A stretch of 48,975 nucleotides of DNA. Origin: Acidobacteriota bacterium (GTDB lineage Bacteria; Acidobacteriota; Vicinamibacteria; Vicinamibacterales; SCN-69-37). This document shows positions 8,116-17,364 of this stretch, one piece after another; position 1 is the first letter of the stretch; the number at the start of each line of letters is the position of its first letter. The stretch lies in NCBI GenBank assembly GCA_013203475.1, contig JABMNV010000030.1, forward strand, positions 1 through 48,975, read 5' to 3'. Made by a program: the position numbers and the translations under genes. The notes beneath the pieces are model-generated. The model had not been told where the DNA came from. It searched no databases and was given only the letters and a program-made list of their open reading frames with translations.

Positions 8116-9527
8116 TGCGACAGCTCCTGCCCGTCGTGGGCGGCGAGCTGTCGCAGCGACGCCAGCACCCGATCAGCAACCAGGCCAATCGATCCCGCCC
8201 CTAACGTCACGATCAAGTCGCCCTCTCTCGCGAGCATCACGACATGGCCAGGCACATCCGTCACGAGTGGTACGACCACAAGCTCTTTCACCTCGGGACG
8301 CACCCGGTCAGCTAACACGTCCAGATCGATGCCGGGAACTGGCGTCTCACCAGCCGGGTAGATGTCCGTGAGCACCACGACATCGGCCAACGCCAGGGCC
8401 GGACCAAAGTCAGCCAACAGGTCGCGCGTCCGCGTGTATCGATGGGGCTGGAACACGACGACCAGGCGTCTCGGCTGACCTTCGAGAGCGGTTCGCAGGA
8501 CAGCCGCGACCTCCGTTGGATGGTGGCCGTAGTCATCAACCACGGTGATGCCCGACACCTCGCCACGCATTTGATAGCGGCGTTCGCAGCCGTGGAACTC
8601 CCGCAGCGCCATCGCCATGCGTTCAAACGGCACGCCCAGTTCCCGTCCGATCGCCACGGCCGCCAACGCGTTCAGCAGATTGTGGTGACCAGGAACGCCG
8701 ATGGTCAGTGCGTCCCGCCGTGTCACGTCGCCGTCGACAGTCCGCACGACGCACCGCGCGATACGACCGTCGCTGGTCGCCCCCTCGCCCCTGACGTCGG
8801 CGCACTCTGAGAATCCGTAGGTGATCACGCGGCGTGTGAGTCGCGGCAACATCGCCGCCAGCGCGGTGTCGTCCACACAGGCGACCACCGCGCCATAGAA
8901 TGGAACCTTGTTGCCGAACGAGACGAATGCGTCCACCAGGTGCTCGAACGAGCCATAGCTTTCCATGTGCTCGTGGTCAAGATTGGTAATCACGGCGAAC
9001 GTCGGAGAGAGCATCAGGAACGAGCGGTCGCTCTCATCGGCTTCGGCCACCATGTAGTGACTGCTCCCCAGACGGGCGTTGCTGCCAAACGCGGACAAGC
9101 GGCCTCCAATCACCGCCGTCGGATCGAGTCCGCCCTTTTCCAGCAGCAGCGCGACCATCGACGTGGTCGTCGTCTTGCCATGCGCGCCCGCGATAGCAAT
9201 TCCTGTGCGCAATCGCATCAGTTCGGCCAACATTTCGGCGCGGGGAATCACGGGTACCCGCGCGGCCATGGCTGCCAGCACCTCGGGGTTATCGGCCGCC
9301 ACAGCCGTCGATGTCACCACGACATCTGCATCACCCAGATGGGCCGCCTCGTGACCGATGGCCACCCGCACACCCATTTTGGCCAGGCGGTCGGTGGTCT
9401 CAGAGCGCCGGGCGTCGGAGCCCGACACCGTGTAGTCGAGATTGACGAGCAGTTCGGCGATGCCGCTCATCCCGATGCCTCCAATGCCCACGAAGTGCAC
9501 CAGGCGCGTGCGGCCCATCATGGTCAT
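8112..9527 (-). CDS. murC: UDP-N-acetylmuramate--L-alanine ligase MurC
   Basis: MurC adds L-Ala to UDP-MurNAc with ATP in the cytoplasm, the first step of stem-peptide assembly. The 471-residue protein shows the N-terminal UDP-binding motif VGIGGIGMSGIAELL (about 13-27), the ATP P-loop AGAHGKTTTTS near residue 115, and the Mur ligase C-terminal block VVDDYGHHPTEV and VFQPHRYTRTRDL, which is typical of MurC rather than Mpl. ATG 9527 overlaps the murG stop by 4 nt (ATGA). In many dcw clusters murB and ddl follow murC; here ftsQ follows directly. Confidence 0.97.
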   Translation of the reverse strand: MTMMGRTRLVHFVGIGGIGMSGIAELLVNLDYTVSGSDARRSETTDRLAKMGVRVAIGHEAAHLGDADVVVTSTAVAADNPEVLAAMAARVPVIPRAEMLAELMRLRTGIAIAGAHGKTTTTSMVALLLEKGGLDPTAVIGGRLSAFGSNARLGSSHYMVAEADESDRSFLMLSPTFAVITNLDHEHMESYGSFEHLVDAFVSFGNKVPFYGAVVACVDDTALAAMLPRLTRRVITYGFSECADVRGEGATSDGRIARCVVRTVDGDVTRRDALTIGVPGHHNLLNALAAVAIGRELGVPFERMAMALREFHGCERRYQMRGEVSGITVVDDYGHHPTEVAAVLRTALEGQPRRLVVVFQPHRYTRTRDLLADFGPALALADVVVLTDIYPAGETPVPGIDLDVLADRVRPEVKELVVVPLVTDVPGHVVMLAREGDLIVTLGAGSIGLVADRVLASLRQLAAHDGQELSQ

Positions 9528-10624
9528 GCCGCCAACTCCAACAGGCGAGACACGATCCGATCAGCCGCGTCGGGTCGAGCGAACGCGCGTATCGCATCCC
9601 GCATCCTGGCTCGGGCAGGCGCGTCGGCCATCAGACCGCTGATGGACTGCGCCAGCGCTGTAGGCCCGTCGGTCTGACTGAGCTCTCGCTCGTCAACGAC
9701 GCGTGCCGCGCCGGCGTCTGCCAGCACCTGCGCGTTCTTCCGTTGATGGTCGTCGGTCGCGGTGGGCAGCGGCACGAGCACGGCCGCGCGGCCCAACGCC
9801 GCCAGTTCGGCCAACGTGGTCGCGCCGGCTCGGGAGACCACGATATCGGCGGCATTGAGTTCATGAAGAATGTCGTCGAGGAAAGAGACAACGCGCACAA
9901 CGACGCCGAGGGCCGCGTACTGCTCCTGCACCCAGGCCTGATCGCGAGCACCCGTCTGATGGACGATCTCAAGACCAGCGCACTGCTGTGCGAGGGCCGG
10001 CGCGGCCGCCACGATGGCCACGTTGATCGCGTGGGAACCCTGGGAGCCGCCCACGACCAACAGTCGTGGCGGATGTGGGGTGTCAGGCACATCCGCGGCC
10101 GCTCGAAAGAACTCCGGCCGCACGGGATTACCTGAGACGAACCCCTTTCCGCGAAAGCAGGACAACGTCCCGTCATAGGTCACGGCGGCCGCCCCGACGA
10201 ATGGCGCCAGCCATCGATTGGTCAATCCGGGCACCGCGTTCTGCTCGAGCACCATCGTGGCCATGCCTCGCAGCGCGGCGAGCAACACCACAGGGCCGGA
10301 ACTGTAGCCGCCTACTCCCACAACAACCTGGGGCCGTCGCCGCGAGAGCAGTTGCCACGCGTCGAAGAGGCCGACCGGCAGCAACGACGCACCGCGCAGG
10401 CGCCCGGCGATCGACTTGCCTTTGAGCCCGGCGCTGCGAATCAGATCCAACTCGAACCCCGCCTGTGGCACGACACGCGCCTCAAGCCCGCGCGCGGTGC
10501 CCACAAACGACACGCGCGCGTGTGGCTCGCGCGCCATCAGCGTGCGAGCCACAGCGAGACCAGGAAACAGATGCCCCCCGGTGCCGCCGCCGGCGATCAC
10601 GATGGTCAGCGGGCCGTGACTCAC
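9524..10624 (-). CDS. murG: UDP-GlcNAc--lipid I GlcNAc transferase MurG
   Basis: MurG is a peripheral GT-B (GT28) enzyme that turns lipid I into lipid II at the inner face of the membrane. The product of about 366 residues starts with IVIAGGGTGGHLFPG (G loop at residues about 12-18) and contains the second glycine loop VVGGSQGSHAIN and the donor-site block VSRAGATTLAELAALG with PLPTATDDHQ. The frame is open for 279 nt upstream, but that part lies inside ftsW and lacks family similarity. GTG 10624 overlaps the ftsW stop as GTGA and gives the proper family start. A near-perfect 14-bp inverted repeat lies within codons 25-35 (10521-10553). Confidence 0.96.
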   Translation of the reverse strand: MSHGPLTIVIAGGGTGGHLFPGLAVARTLMAREPHARVSFVGTARGLEARVVPQAGFELDLIRSAGLKGKSIAGRLRGASLLPVGLFDAWQLLSRRRPQVVVGVGGYSSGPVVLLAALRGMATMVLEQNAVPGLTNRWLAPFVGAAAVTYDGTLSCFRGKGFVSGNPVRPEFFRAAADVPDTPHPPRLLVVGGSQGSHAINVAIVAAAPALAQQCAGLEIVHQTGARDQAWVQEQYAALGVVVRVVSFLDDILHELNAADIVVSRAGATTLAELAALGRAAVLVPLPTATDDHQRKNAQVLADAGAARVVDERELSQTDGPTALAQSISGLMADAPARARMRDAIRAFARPDAADRIVSRLLELAA

Positions 10625-11787
10625 CCTTCGACTCCCACTGGCGCAGCGCTCTCTGACGCGCGAGCAGCGGTCCGAGTGCGTCCAGAGCCGTCCAACGTCG
10701 TGGCGTGCTGCGTGACATTGAGCAGAATACCCATCGCCGCGAGGCTGACGATCATCGACGACCCGCCATTGCTGACAAACGGCAGCGGGATCCCCTTGGT
10801 CGGCAGCAAGCCCAGCACGACACTGAGGTTCACGAATGCCTGCACGGCGATCATGGCGGTGACGCCGGTGGCCAACAGGGCGCCAAACCGATCCGGCGCA
10901 CACATCGAGGCGCGAATGCCCCGCATCGCGATCACACAGAAGCAGACGACGACCACGGTAGCGCCAATGAGGCCGAGTTCTTCGGCAATCACGGCATAGA
11001 TGAAGTCGGTATGCGGTTCAGGAATGTAGAACAACTTCTGCACGCCGTCCATGAATCCTCGCCCCCACGGCCCACCAGAACCCACGGCGATCAACGATTG
11101 ATTCAACTGAAAACTCGCGCCGGCCGGGTCGGCAGAAGGATCAAGGAACGACAGCCATCGCCGCATGCGGTACGGCTCCATGCGGACGACCAAGGCGGTC
11201 GCAGGAATCAACACCGCGGTCACGGCCGCGAGATACCGGAACGACAAACCCGCCGCAAACACCATGAGCAGCACAACGCCGATCAGGGCCGCCGATGTGC
11301 CGAAGTCGGGCTGCAGCATGATCAGGCCCGCCAGCCCGCCGGTCACGACACCGATTGGCAGCAACGCGTAGGTAAAATCATTGACACGGTGCATCCGGCG
11401 CTCGAGAAGCGCGGCCGTAAAAATGATCGCCGATAACTTGGCCAGCTCGGAGGGCTGGAGGGTGAACGACGGCAACGAAATCCACCGACGCGTGCCGTTG
11501 ATGGGGTCGAAGCCAAACACGGCCAGCAGGAGCCCGACCGAGACCGCCAGAGCCCCCCAGATGACCGCGGGCTTTCGATAGACGTGGTAGTCCACACGCA
11601 TCCCAACAATCAGGAACACGAGACCGATTCCGATGAACATCGCCTGTTTCAGGAGAAACAGATACTGGGAGTCGAACCGATCCTGTGACCAGACGGCGGA
11701 CGCGCTGTACACCATCAGCAGACTGATCCCCAGCAGCAGCAGGGTCGCCCACAGAAGCCACTTGTCAGATTTCAGCGTCCTTGCCAT
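10621..11787 (-). CDS. ftsW: septal peptidoglycan polymerase FtsW (SEDS family)
   Basis: This 388-residue SEDS protein with about ten membrane segments polymerises glycan strands from lipid II with its partner FtsI. Family blocks visible include KQAMFIGIGLVFLIVGMRVDY, FTLQPSELAKLSAIIF, LIMLQPDFGTSA with the catalytic Asp, and YAVIAEELGLIGA, then the C-terminal GLLPTKGIPLPFVSNGGSS. The ATG at 11787 has GGAG 5 nt upstream. Its 145-nt upstream gap is the longest between neighbours from mraZ to ftsZ and contains nested inverted repeats. It overlaps murG by 4 nt. RodA is the main alternative, but the dcw position supports FtsW. Confidence 0.96.
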   Translation of the reverse strand: MARTLKSDKWLLWATLLLLGISLLMVYSASAVWSQDRFDSQYLFLLKQAMFIGIGLVFLIVGMRVDYHVYRKPAVIWGALAVSVGLLLAVFGFDPINGTRRWISLPSFTLQPSELAKLSAIIFTAALLERRMHRVNDFTYALLPIGVVTGGLAGLIMLQPDFGTSAALIGVVLLMVFAAGLSFRYLAAVTAVLIPATALVVRMEPYRMRRWLSFLDPSADPAGASFQLNQSLIAVGSGGPWGRGFMDGVQKLFYIPEPHTDFIYAVIAEELGLIGATVVVVCFCVIAMRGIRASMCAPDRFGALLATGVTAMIAVQAFVNLSVVLGLLPTKGIPLPFVSNGGSSMIVSLAAMGILLNVTQHATTLDGSGRTRTAARASESAAPVGVEG

Positions 11788-11845
11788 ATCAACTCCATCA
11801 CCGGCCCTAATGTCGTGCGCCTCACGAGCCGAAACACGTGGGGGC

Positions 11846-11970
11846 TGAGCGATCGACAGTCATCAGTCAAGCCTCGAGCAGAGACACCAACCTCACAGGC
11901 CGGGACGGCCTGTGTTCCCAGCGGCTGGCTCTTCACCGCGGTGCCACAACTGATGACTGTCCATCGCTCA
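11846..11970. repeat. 22-bp inverted repeat flanking the murD-ftsW junction
   Basis: Arms at 11846-11867 and 11949-11970 match as an inverted repeat with one mismatch (both carry GACAGTCATCAG in opposite senses). The spacer is 81 nt. The right arm lies inside the last codons of murD and the left arm lies in the gap before ftsW, so the arm in the gap looks like an inverted copy of the murD 3' end. A second, perfect hairpin lies between the arms. In the dcw transcript the arms could pair to bring the end of murD next to the ftsW leader. Confidence 0.8.
11894..11914. repeat. perfect 8-bp hairpin (CACAGGCC / GGCCTGTG) inside the larger inverted repeat
   Basis: CACAGGCC at 11894-11901 and GGCCTGTG at 11907-11914 are separated by GGGAC. 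There is no T run on either strand, so an ordinary intrinsic terminator is unlikely. The form (a perfect stem with a 4-5 nt loop) resembles small REP-like palindromes and the palindrome at 34491-34526. Confidence 0.8.
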
Positions 11971-13318
11971 TGCGTTGTACTTCCTCCACAAAGGCGCGTC
12001 CGCGCGCCGCGTAATCCCGAAACATGTCGAAGCTCGCGCACGCGGGCGCCAGCAGCACAGTGCCCGACTCGGGCACCACCGCGCGAGCTTGGCGAACCGC
12101 CTCAGACATCGTGACGGCGTCGTACACAGGCACGACGTCTGCCAGCGCGCTCCGCACGATCCCTCGGGCTTCGCCCAGCGCAATCACGGCGACACACCGC
12201 GCGGCCACGACGTCTCGCAAGTCTTCAAACCGGCCACCCTTGTGGCGACCCCCAATAATCGCCACCACGCCGTGATCGAAGCTGGCGATCGACTGGCAGG
12301 CCGAGGCAATGTTCGTCGCCTTGGAGTCGTTGACGTAGGTGATGCCACCAAGGACGGCGACCCGTTCCAACGCATGCGCCAATCCGTGAAAACCTTCGAC
12401 GGCTCGGCGCATCGCCTCTGGCGGCACACCCGCCAGACTGGCCACGGCCGCTGCGGCCAATACGTCTCCCAGTACATGGCGCCCTGGCACGCGTACAGAG
12501 TCCAGAGGCACCAGCGGCACCGTGACTCCATCCGCCCGGCGCACGATCACTCCGTCTTCCACCATGACCCCATCGGCCAGTGTGCCGTCGAGGGAATAGT
12601 CGAAGCGCCTGGCGTTTGCGCCCCGCGCCAGCGCGAGTGCGGCCTGGTCATCGGCGTTGACCACCGCCCAGTCGTCGGGCGTCTGATTGAGAAACACGCG
12701 GCCCTTGGCCGCCGTGTACGCCTCGAGCGTCCCGTGCCGGTCGAGATGATCGGGCGTCACATTCAACAGGACGGCAATCCAGGGGTGGAATGTCTCGATC
12801 GTTTCGAGCTGAAAGCTGCTCGCTTCGACCACGTGCAGTGTCGTTGGCGTTGACGCATCCACCCGCCCACTGAGTGGCGTGCCGATATTGCCGCTCGCAG
12901 GCGCGTCCAGACCGGCCTCGGCCAACATCCGCGATGCCAGAGTCGTCGTGGTCGATTTTCCCTTGGTGCCTGTAATCGCGATCAGGCGACCACGCAACCA
13001 ACGCGAGGCCAGTTCAAGCTCTCCGATGACCGGAATCCCGGCCTGCCGTGCGCGCTCGAACGCCGGCACACCCAGAGGCACACCAGGGCTGACCACGACG
13101 AGGTGCGCCGACACGAACTGGTCGTCCGTGTGAGCACCCAGTTCTACCCGCACTCCACGATCGCGCAGGCCGCCCAGACCTGCGGCCTCGTCGAGCGACG
13201 TCGCCGCGTCGGCGAGCGTCACGCGGGCACCGTGAGCCAACAGCAGATCGACCGCCGCCAGGCCACTACGAGCGGCGCCAACCACCGTCACACGAAGATT
13301 GTTCACACTGAAGCTCAT
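11933..13318 (-). CDS. murD: UDP-N-acetylmuramoyl-L-alanine--D-glutamate ligase MurD
   Basis: MurD adds D-Glu to UDP-MurNAc-L-Ala. The 461-residue protein has an N-terminal Rossmann-type domain (VTVVGAARSGLAAVDLL), the ATP P-loop ITGTKGKSTTTTL (about 115-127), the central SSFQLETIETF and NVTPDHLDRHGT blocks that identify MurD, and the C-terminal VNDSKATNIASACQSI and IIGGRHKG motifs. ATG 13318 lies 4 nt after the mraY stop, with GAGG directly before it. Its 3' end forms one arm of an inverted repeat that reaches into the gap before ftsW. Confidence 0.97.
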   Translation of the reverse strand: MSFSVNNLRVTVVGAARSGLAAVDLLLAHGARVTLADAATSLDEAAGLGGLRDRGVRVELGAHTDDQFVSAHLVVVSPGVPLGVPAFERARQAGIPVIGELELASRWLRGRLIAITGTKGKSTTTTLASRMLAEAGLDAPASGNIGTPLSGRVDASTPTTLHVVEASSFQLETIETFHPWIAVLLNVTPDHLDRHGTLEAYTAAKGRVFLNQTPDDWAVVNADDQAALALARGANARRFDYSLDGTLADGVMVEDGVIVRRADGVTVPLVPLDSVRVPGRHVLGDVLAAAAVASLAGVPPEAMRRAVEGFHGLAHALERVAVLGGITYVNDSKATNIASACQSIASFDHGVVAIIGGRHKGGRFEDLRDVVAARCVAVIALGEARGIVRSALADVVPVYDAVTMSEAVRQARAVVPESGTVLLAPACASFDMFRDYAARGRAFVEEVQRMSDGQSSVVAPR

Positions 13319-13322
13319 CCCC

Positions 13323-14402
13323 TCACCTCAACTTCAGCGTGGTCAAACTGAGCAGCGAAAAAATGATCGCCAGGATCAGAAACCGCATGATGATCTTCGG
13401 CTCGGTCCAGCCGATCAGTTCAAAGTGATGATGCAGGGGCGCCATCCTGAAGATGCGCTTCCCCCGAAGCTTGAATGAGCCAACCTGGAGAATGACCGAC
13501 AACCCCTCAAGAACGAAGACCCCTCCGACGATAGGCAGCAGCAGTTCCTGTTTGATCAAGATCGCCACAGTGCCCAAGGCGCCGCCTAATGCGAGAGAAC
13601 CGACGTCACCCATGAACACATCAGCCGGATGGGAGTTCCACCACAGGAAGCCAAGACTCGACCCCACAAGCGTCCCGCAGAAGATCGTCAACTCGCCAGC
13701 CATGGCCGACGGCTGGATCAACAGGTAGTCGGCGATGGCTCGATGGCCGGTGACATACGTCAGCGCCGTAAACGTGGCCGCCGATACCGCGAAGGTCGAA
13801 ATCGCCAGACCGTCGAGACCGTCGGTGAGATTCACCGTGTTCGACGCACTGACGAGCACGAACATGGCAAACAACGCATAGGCCCACCCGATGTCGGGCA
13901 CCCCCGCCTTGAAGAAGGGAATCATCAACCGCGTGTGGTACTCCGCCGGACTCAGGCCAGACAACTGCAGCAGGGCGACACCCACCGCGAGCCCGACCAG
14001 GATTTGCGCAAGCATTTTGTAGCGCGCGAGCAGCCCGTGGTGACTACGCCGAGTCACCTTCAGGTAGTCGTCGGCGAACCCGATTGCACCGAAGGCGGCG
14101 GTGGAGAGCACGGCAATCCAGACATAAGGGTTTCGTAGATCCGCCCACAACAGCGTCGGAAGAAAGACGGCAGTCAAAATCAGAAGGCCACCCATCGTGG
14201 GCGTGCCGGATTTCGCCTGATGACTGGCCGGGCCGTCCTGCCGCACAACCTGACCGATCTGAAACGCGCGCAGGCGGCGAATCATCCAGGGGCCCAAAAG
14301 CAGGCTGAGGACCAACGCCGTCAAGCTGGCCACGGCGGTCCGAAACGTGATGTAGCGGACCACGTTCAGGCCGAGGCCTTGATAGAGGAGGTGATACAGC
14401 AT
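13323..14402 (-). CDS. mraY: phospho-N-acetylmuramoyl-pentapeptide transferase MraY
   Basis: MraY makes lipid I by moving phospho-MurNAc-pentapeptide to undecaprenyl phosphate. The 359-residue polytopic protein (about ten membrane segments) shows SHQAKSGTPTMGGLL, the aspartate-rich FGAIGFADDYLKV, NTVNLTDGLDGLAI with catalytic Asp, the MGDVGSLALGGALG loop and the C-terminal APLHHHFELIGW histidine motif. Its ATG overlaps the murF stop by one base (TGATG). All active-site blocks are intact. Confidence 0.98.
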   Translation of the reverse strand: MLYHLLYQGLGLNVVRYITFRTAVASLTALVLSLLLGPWMIRRLRAFQIGQVVRQDGPASHQAKSGTPTMGGLLILTAVFLPTLLWADLRNPYVWIAVLSTAAFGAIGFADDYLKVTRRSHHGLLARYKMLAQILVGLAVGVALLQLSGLSPAEYHTRLMIPFFKAGVPDIGWAYALFAMFVLVSASNTVNLTDGLDGLAISTFAVSAATFTALTYVTGHRAIADYLLIQPSAMAGELTIFCGTLVGSSLGFLWWNSHPADVFMGDVGSLALGGALGTVAILIKQELLLPIVGGVFVLEGLSVILQVGSFKLRGKRIFRMAPLHHHFELIGWTEPKIIMRFLILAIIFSLLSLTTLKLR

Positions 14403-15829
14403 CAGGCCTCCTCCTTCAGACGATCGGCCACGATCTCTGTGTGCGTACCGCGCGACCCCTTGACCAAGATCAGATCACCTGGTCGGACCAGCTCGGCGAC
14501 TGCGTCAGCGGCCGAGAGACTGTCGGCAAATCTCAGCAGCTGTGAGGGGTTCATCCCGGACTCACGAGCGCCGTCCAACAGGCTGTACGCCGCCGCCCCT
14601 CCAATAGCAACCAGTACGTCAACTCCAGCGCCCGCCGCCGCTCGGCCGCACTCGATATGCAGCGCCGACGACCCGTCACCCAATTCCAGCATTTCGCCAA
14701 TGACCGCGATCCGTCGCCCTTCGGTCGACGTAGCGGCCAGCGTGACCAACATCGCGTTCACCGCAGCGGGACTGGCATTGTAGGAGTCATCCACCAACCG
14801 GGCGCCGTTGGCGAGTTCACTGAACGCACCCCGCTGGTCGAGCGCCACAATTGTGGCGGCCGCGCGGGCCACGTCCGTGGCAGGCACCCCCAATTCGAGC
14901 GCCACCGTCACAGCAGCCAAGACATTGAGCAGGTTCGAGCGCCCGGCCAAACCAACCTGGAGCGAGACCGGTCCCCACGGGGTCGTCAGTTCGGCCCGCG
15001 TTCCATCAAACCCGCGGTCGTGGACCTGCGTGGCGCAGACATCCGCGCGTGGACCAAAACCAAACGTGCGCACGGTCGCTGGACTCTGAGAGACGTGCTG
15101 CATCACCAGGGGGTCGTCAGCATTGGCGACGACAAGCGTTGACGGAGTCGCGTCGTCAAGGATCTCAGCTTTGGCAACAGCGATCGCCTCAGGCGATCCG
15201 AACTGGCCAATGTGCGCGTTTCCCACGTTCGTCCACACCCGCACGTCCGGCTCGGCCAGGGCGACGAGTCTCCGGATCTCACCAGCGTGGTTCATGCCCA
15301 GTTCCACGACAGCCACGTCGGGACCGTGCCGCAGTTCGAGCAACGAATAGGGGAGGCCGATGTGGTTGTTCAGGTTGCCTGCATTCCGGAACACCCGATA
15401 TCTGGACGCCAGACACGCGGCCGTCGCCTCCTTGGTGGTGGTCTTACCGGCACTGCCCGTGATTGCCACCACGCGCGCACCGGAACGTCGACGCACCGCC
15501 TGCCCCAGTCGCTGCAGCGCCTGGAGCGGATCATCGACCAGGATCACGGCGGCGTCTCCCGTAACCGTTGGGGCTGTCGAGACCAAGACGCCCGCCGCCC
15601 CGCCGGCGATAGCCTCCGCGACGAACCTGTGGCCGTCAAAACGCGGTCCACTCAGGGCGATGAACAACGAACCGGCCCCCCGGACAGCCCCGGCCTGGGT
15701 CGCCATCGTCCGACTGTCTGTCGACACTCTGTCAAAGACACGGCCCACGTCGCCGGCCACAAGGCGACCGCCGGTCGCCTCGACCACTAACCCGGCTGTC
15801 AAGACAAACGCACTCACGACGGCACTCAC
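14402..15829 (-). CDS. murF: UDP-MurNAc-tripeptide--D-Ala-D-Ala ligase MurF
   Basis: MurF completes the pentapeptide by adding D-Ala-D-Ala. The 475-residue product has an N-terminal UDP-binding domain with VSTDSRTM and SLFIALSGPRFDGHRFVAEA, the P-loop AITGSAGKTTTKE, then VVELGMNHAGEI and a Mur ligase C-terminal domain (LVDDSYNASPAAVNAML). The likely start GTG 15829 overlaps the murE stop as GTGA. It lies in the normal murE-murF-mraY order. No ddl gene for making D-Ala-D-Ala is near. Confidence 0.96.
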   Translation of the reverse strand: MSAVVSAFVLTAGLVVEATGGRLVAGDVGRVFDRVSTDSRTMATQAGAVRGAGSLFIALSGPRFDGHRFVAEAIAGGAAGVLVSTAPTVTGDAAVILVDDPLQALQRLGQAVRRRSGARVVAITGSAGKTTTKEATAACLASRYRVFRNAGNLNNHIGLPYSLLELRHGPDVAVVELGMNHAGEIRRLVALAEPDVRVWTNVGNAHIGQFGSPEAIAVAKAEILDDATPSTLVVANADDPLVMQHVSQSPATVRTFGFGPRADVCATQVHDRGFDGTRAELTTPWGPVSLQVGLAGRSNLLNVLAAVTVALELGVPATDVARAAATIVALDQRGAFSELANGARLVDDSYNASPAAVNAMLVTLAATSTEGRRIAVIGEMLELGDGSSALHIECGRAAAGAGVDVLVAIGGAAAYSLLDGARESGMNPSQLLRFADSLSAADAVAELVRPGDLILVKGSRGTHTEIVADRLKEEA

Positions 15830-17364
15830 GATCGTCGCGCCGCCCGGCGCTGGGACAGGGCCGCTTGGGCGACTTCAACATCGTCAAACGGCAGCGTGCG
15901 GTCGCCAATGACCTGGTACTTCTCGTGACCTTTGCCGGCAATGAGCACGACGTCGCCTGGACGCGAGGCCCGCACCGCCTGTTCGATCGCCACGCGACGC
16001 TCAGCGTGCACCAGCAGCGGTGTGCCAGCGCGGCGGGAACCGCCCGGTTCCGATGGCTGCACGACTCCCCGCTTGATCTCATCGATGATTCGATTCGGCT
16101 CCTCCGAACGGGGATTGTCAGAGGTCAGCACCACCAGGTCGCTCAAGCGGGCGGCAACCGCACCCATGAGCGGACGTTTGGATCGATCACGATCGCCACC
16201 GCAGCCAAGCACCGTAATCAGCCGACCGTGGCTGAGTGTGCGCGCCGTCTCAAGTAAATTTTTCAGCGCGTCGTCTGTATGGGCATAGTCGACGACGACC
16301 CGGACGTCATCCGTCGAACCGGATACCACCTGAAAGCGGCCAGGCACACCCTCCAGATTCGCGAGTCCGAGCGTGATCGCGGCGTCGGGAATGTCGAGCG
16401 CAACGGCGCAGGCAACCACGCCGAGAATATTCGAGACGTTGGGCCAACCGACGAGAGACGACCGCACGGCCAGGCGTCCGCGCGGGGTCGTAACATCAAA
16501 CGCCAGGCCATCAAGCGACGCCTGCACCGATTCTGGGCGCACATCTGCGGCGCGACTGACGCCAAAGGTCACGGAATGTGGCAGGCGCGCCGCCAGCTCC
16601 GCGCCTCTGGGATCGTCAAGGTTGATGATCGCCGGCGCGTCGGCCGGGAGCAGTTCGAAGAGCCGGCACTTGGCATCAAAATACGCCGCCATATCGCCGT
16701 GGAAATCGAGATGATCACGGGTCAGATTCGTGAAGATCGCCGCGGCAAATCTGACAGAAGCCACGCGGTGCAGAGCCAACGCATGGGACGACACTTCCAT
16801 GGCGCATGACCGACAGCCGTGTGTGACCATCTCGCGCAACAGGCGTTGGACCTCGTTCGACTCTGGAGTGGTGCGCACAGCGTCCATCTCGTCGCCGGGC
16901 AGTGGTCCGGTCCTCACGCTCACGGTTCCAAGTCGCCCACAGGGCATACCAGCGGCGTCGAGCACGGAAGCCAACAGATAGGTCGTGGTCGTTTTGCCGT
17001 TCGTCCCAGTCACACCGACCACGGCGAGGTCATCACTGGGATGTTCGTACAACGCTGCCGAAAGGTCCGCCAAAGCCAACCGCGCGTCCGTGGTGTGCAA
17101 CCACGGCACAGATGTGGTGGCGAGTGGATCGTTGGGTGGGTCACTCTCGGCCACCACGGCCACGGCCCCCTGAGAGATCGCCTGCGCCGCAAAGGCAGCT
17201 CCATCGGCCCGATGTCCGACGATCGCCACGAACACGGTCCCCGGTGTGACCGCGCGCGAATCATGTGTGACCGCCGACACGTGTACGTCTGCCACGCCCG
17301 AGGCGACACCCACAGCAGCTTCACGCATCGTGGGCGATGCCGCGATCAGCGCGGCTAATGTCAT
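15826..17364 (-). CDS. murE: UDP-MurNAc-L-Ala-D-Glu--diaminopimelate ligase MurE
   Basis: MurE adds the third residue of the stem peptide. The 512-residue protein shows TGTNGKTTTTYLLA (ATP P-loop), the carbamylated-lysine region with TNLTRDHLDFHG, and the motif SDNPR in VVLTSDNPRSEEP. DNPR is the known marker of enzymes that use meso-diaminopimelate rather than L-Lys, so the wall is predicted to be DAP type. ATG 17364 overlaps the ftsI stop by 4 nt (ATGA). Length and motif order are normal. Confidence 0.97.
   Translation of the reverse strand: MTLAALIAASPTMREAAVGVASGVADVHVSAVTHDSRAVTPGTVFVAIVGHRADGAAFAAQAISQGAVAVVAESDPPNDPLATTSVPWLHTTDARLALADLSAALYEHPSDDLAVVGVTGTNGKTTTTYLLASVLDAAGMPCGRLGTVSVRTGPLPGDEMDAVRTTPESNEVQRLLREMVTHGCRSCAMEVSSHALALHRVASVRFAAAIFTNLTRDHLDFHGDMAAYFDAKCRLFELLPADAPAIINLDDPRGAELAARLPHSVTFGVSRAADVRPESVQASLDGLAFDVTTPRGRLAVRSSLVGWPNVSNILGVVACAVALDIPDAAITLGLANLEGVPGRFQVVSGSTDDVRVVVDYAHTDDALKNLLETARTLSHGRLITVLGCGGDRDRSKRPLMGAVAARLSDLVVLTSDNPRSEEPNRIIDEIKRGVVQPSEPGGSRRAGTPLLVHAERRVAIEQAVRASRPGDVVLIAGKGHEKYQVIGDRTLPFDDVEVAQAALSQRRAARRS

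Noticed and set aside
10625-10903. N-terminal extension of the murG frame
   Set aside because: It lies in the C-terminal part of ftsW in another frame, and the family start with GTGA overlap at 10624 explains the gene fully.
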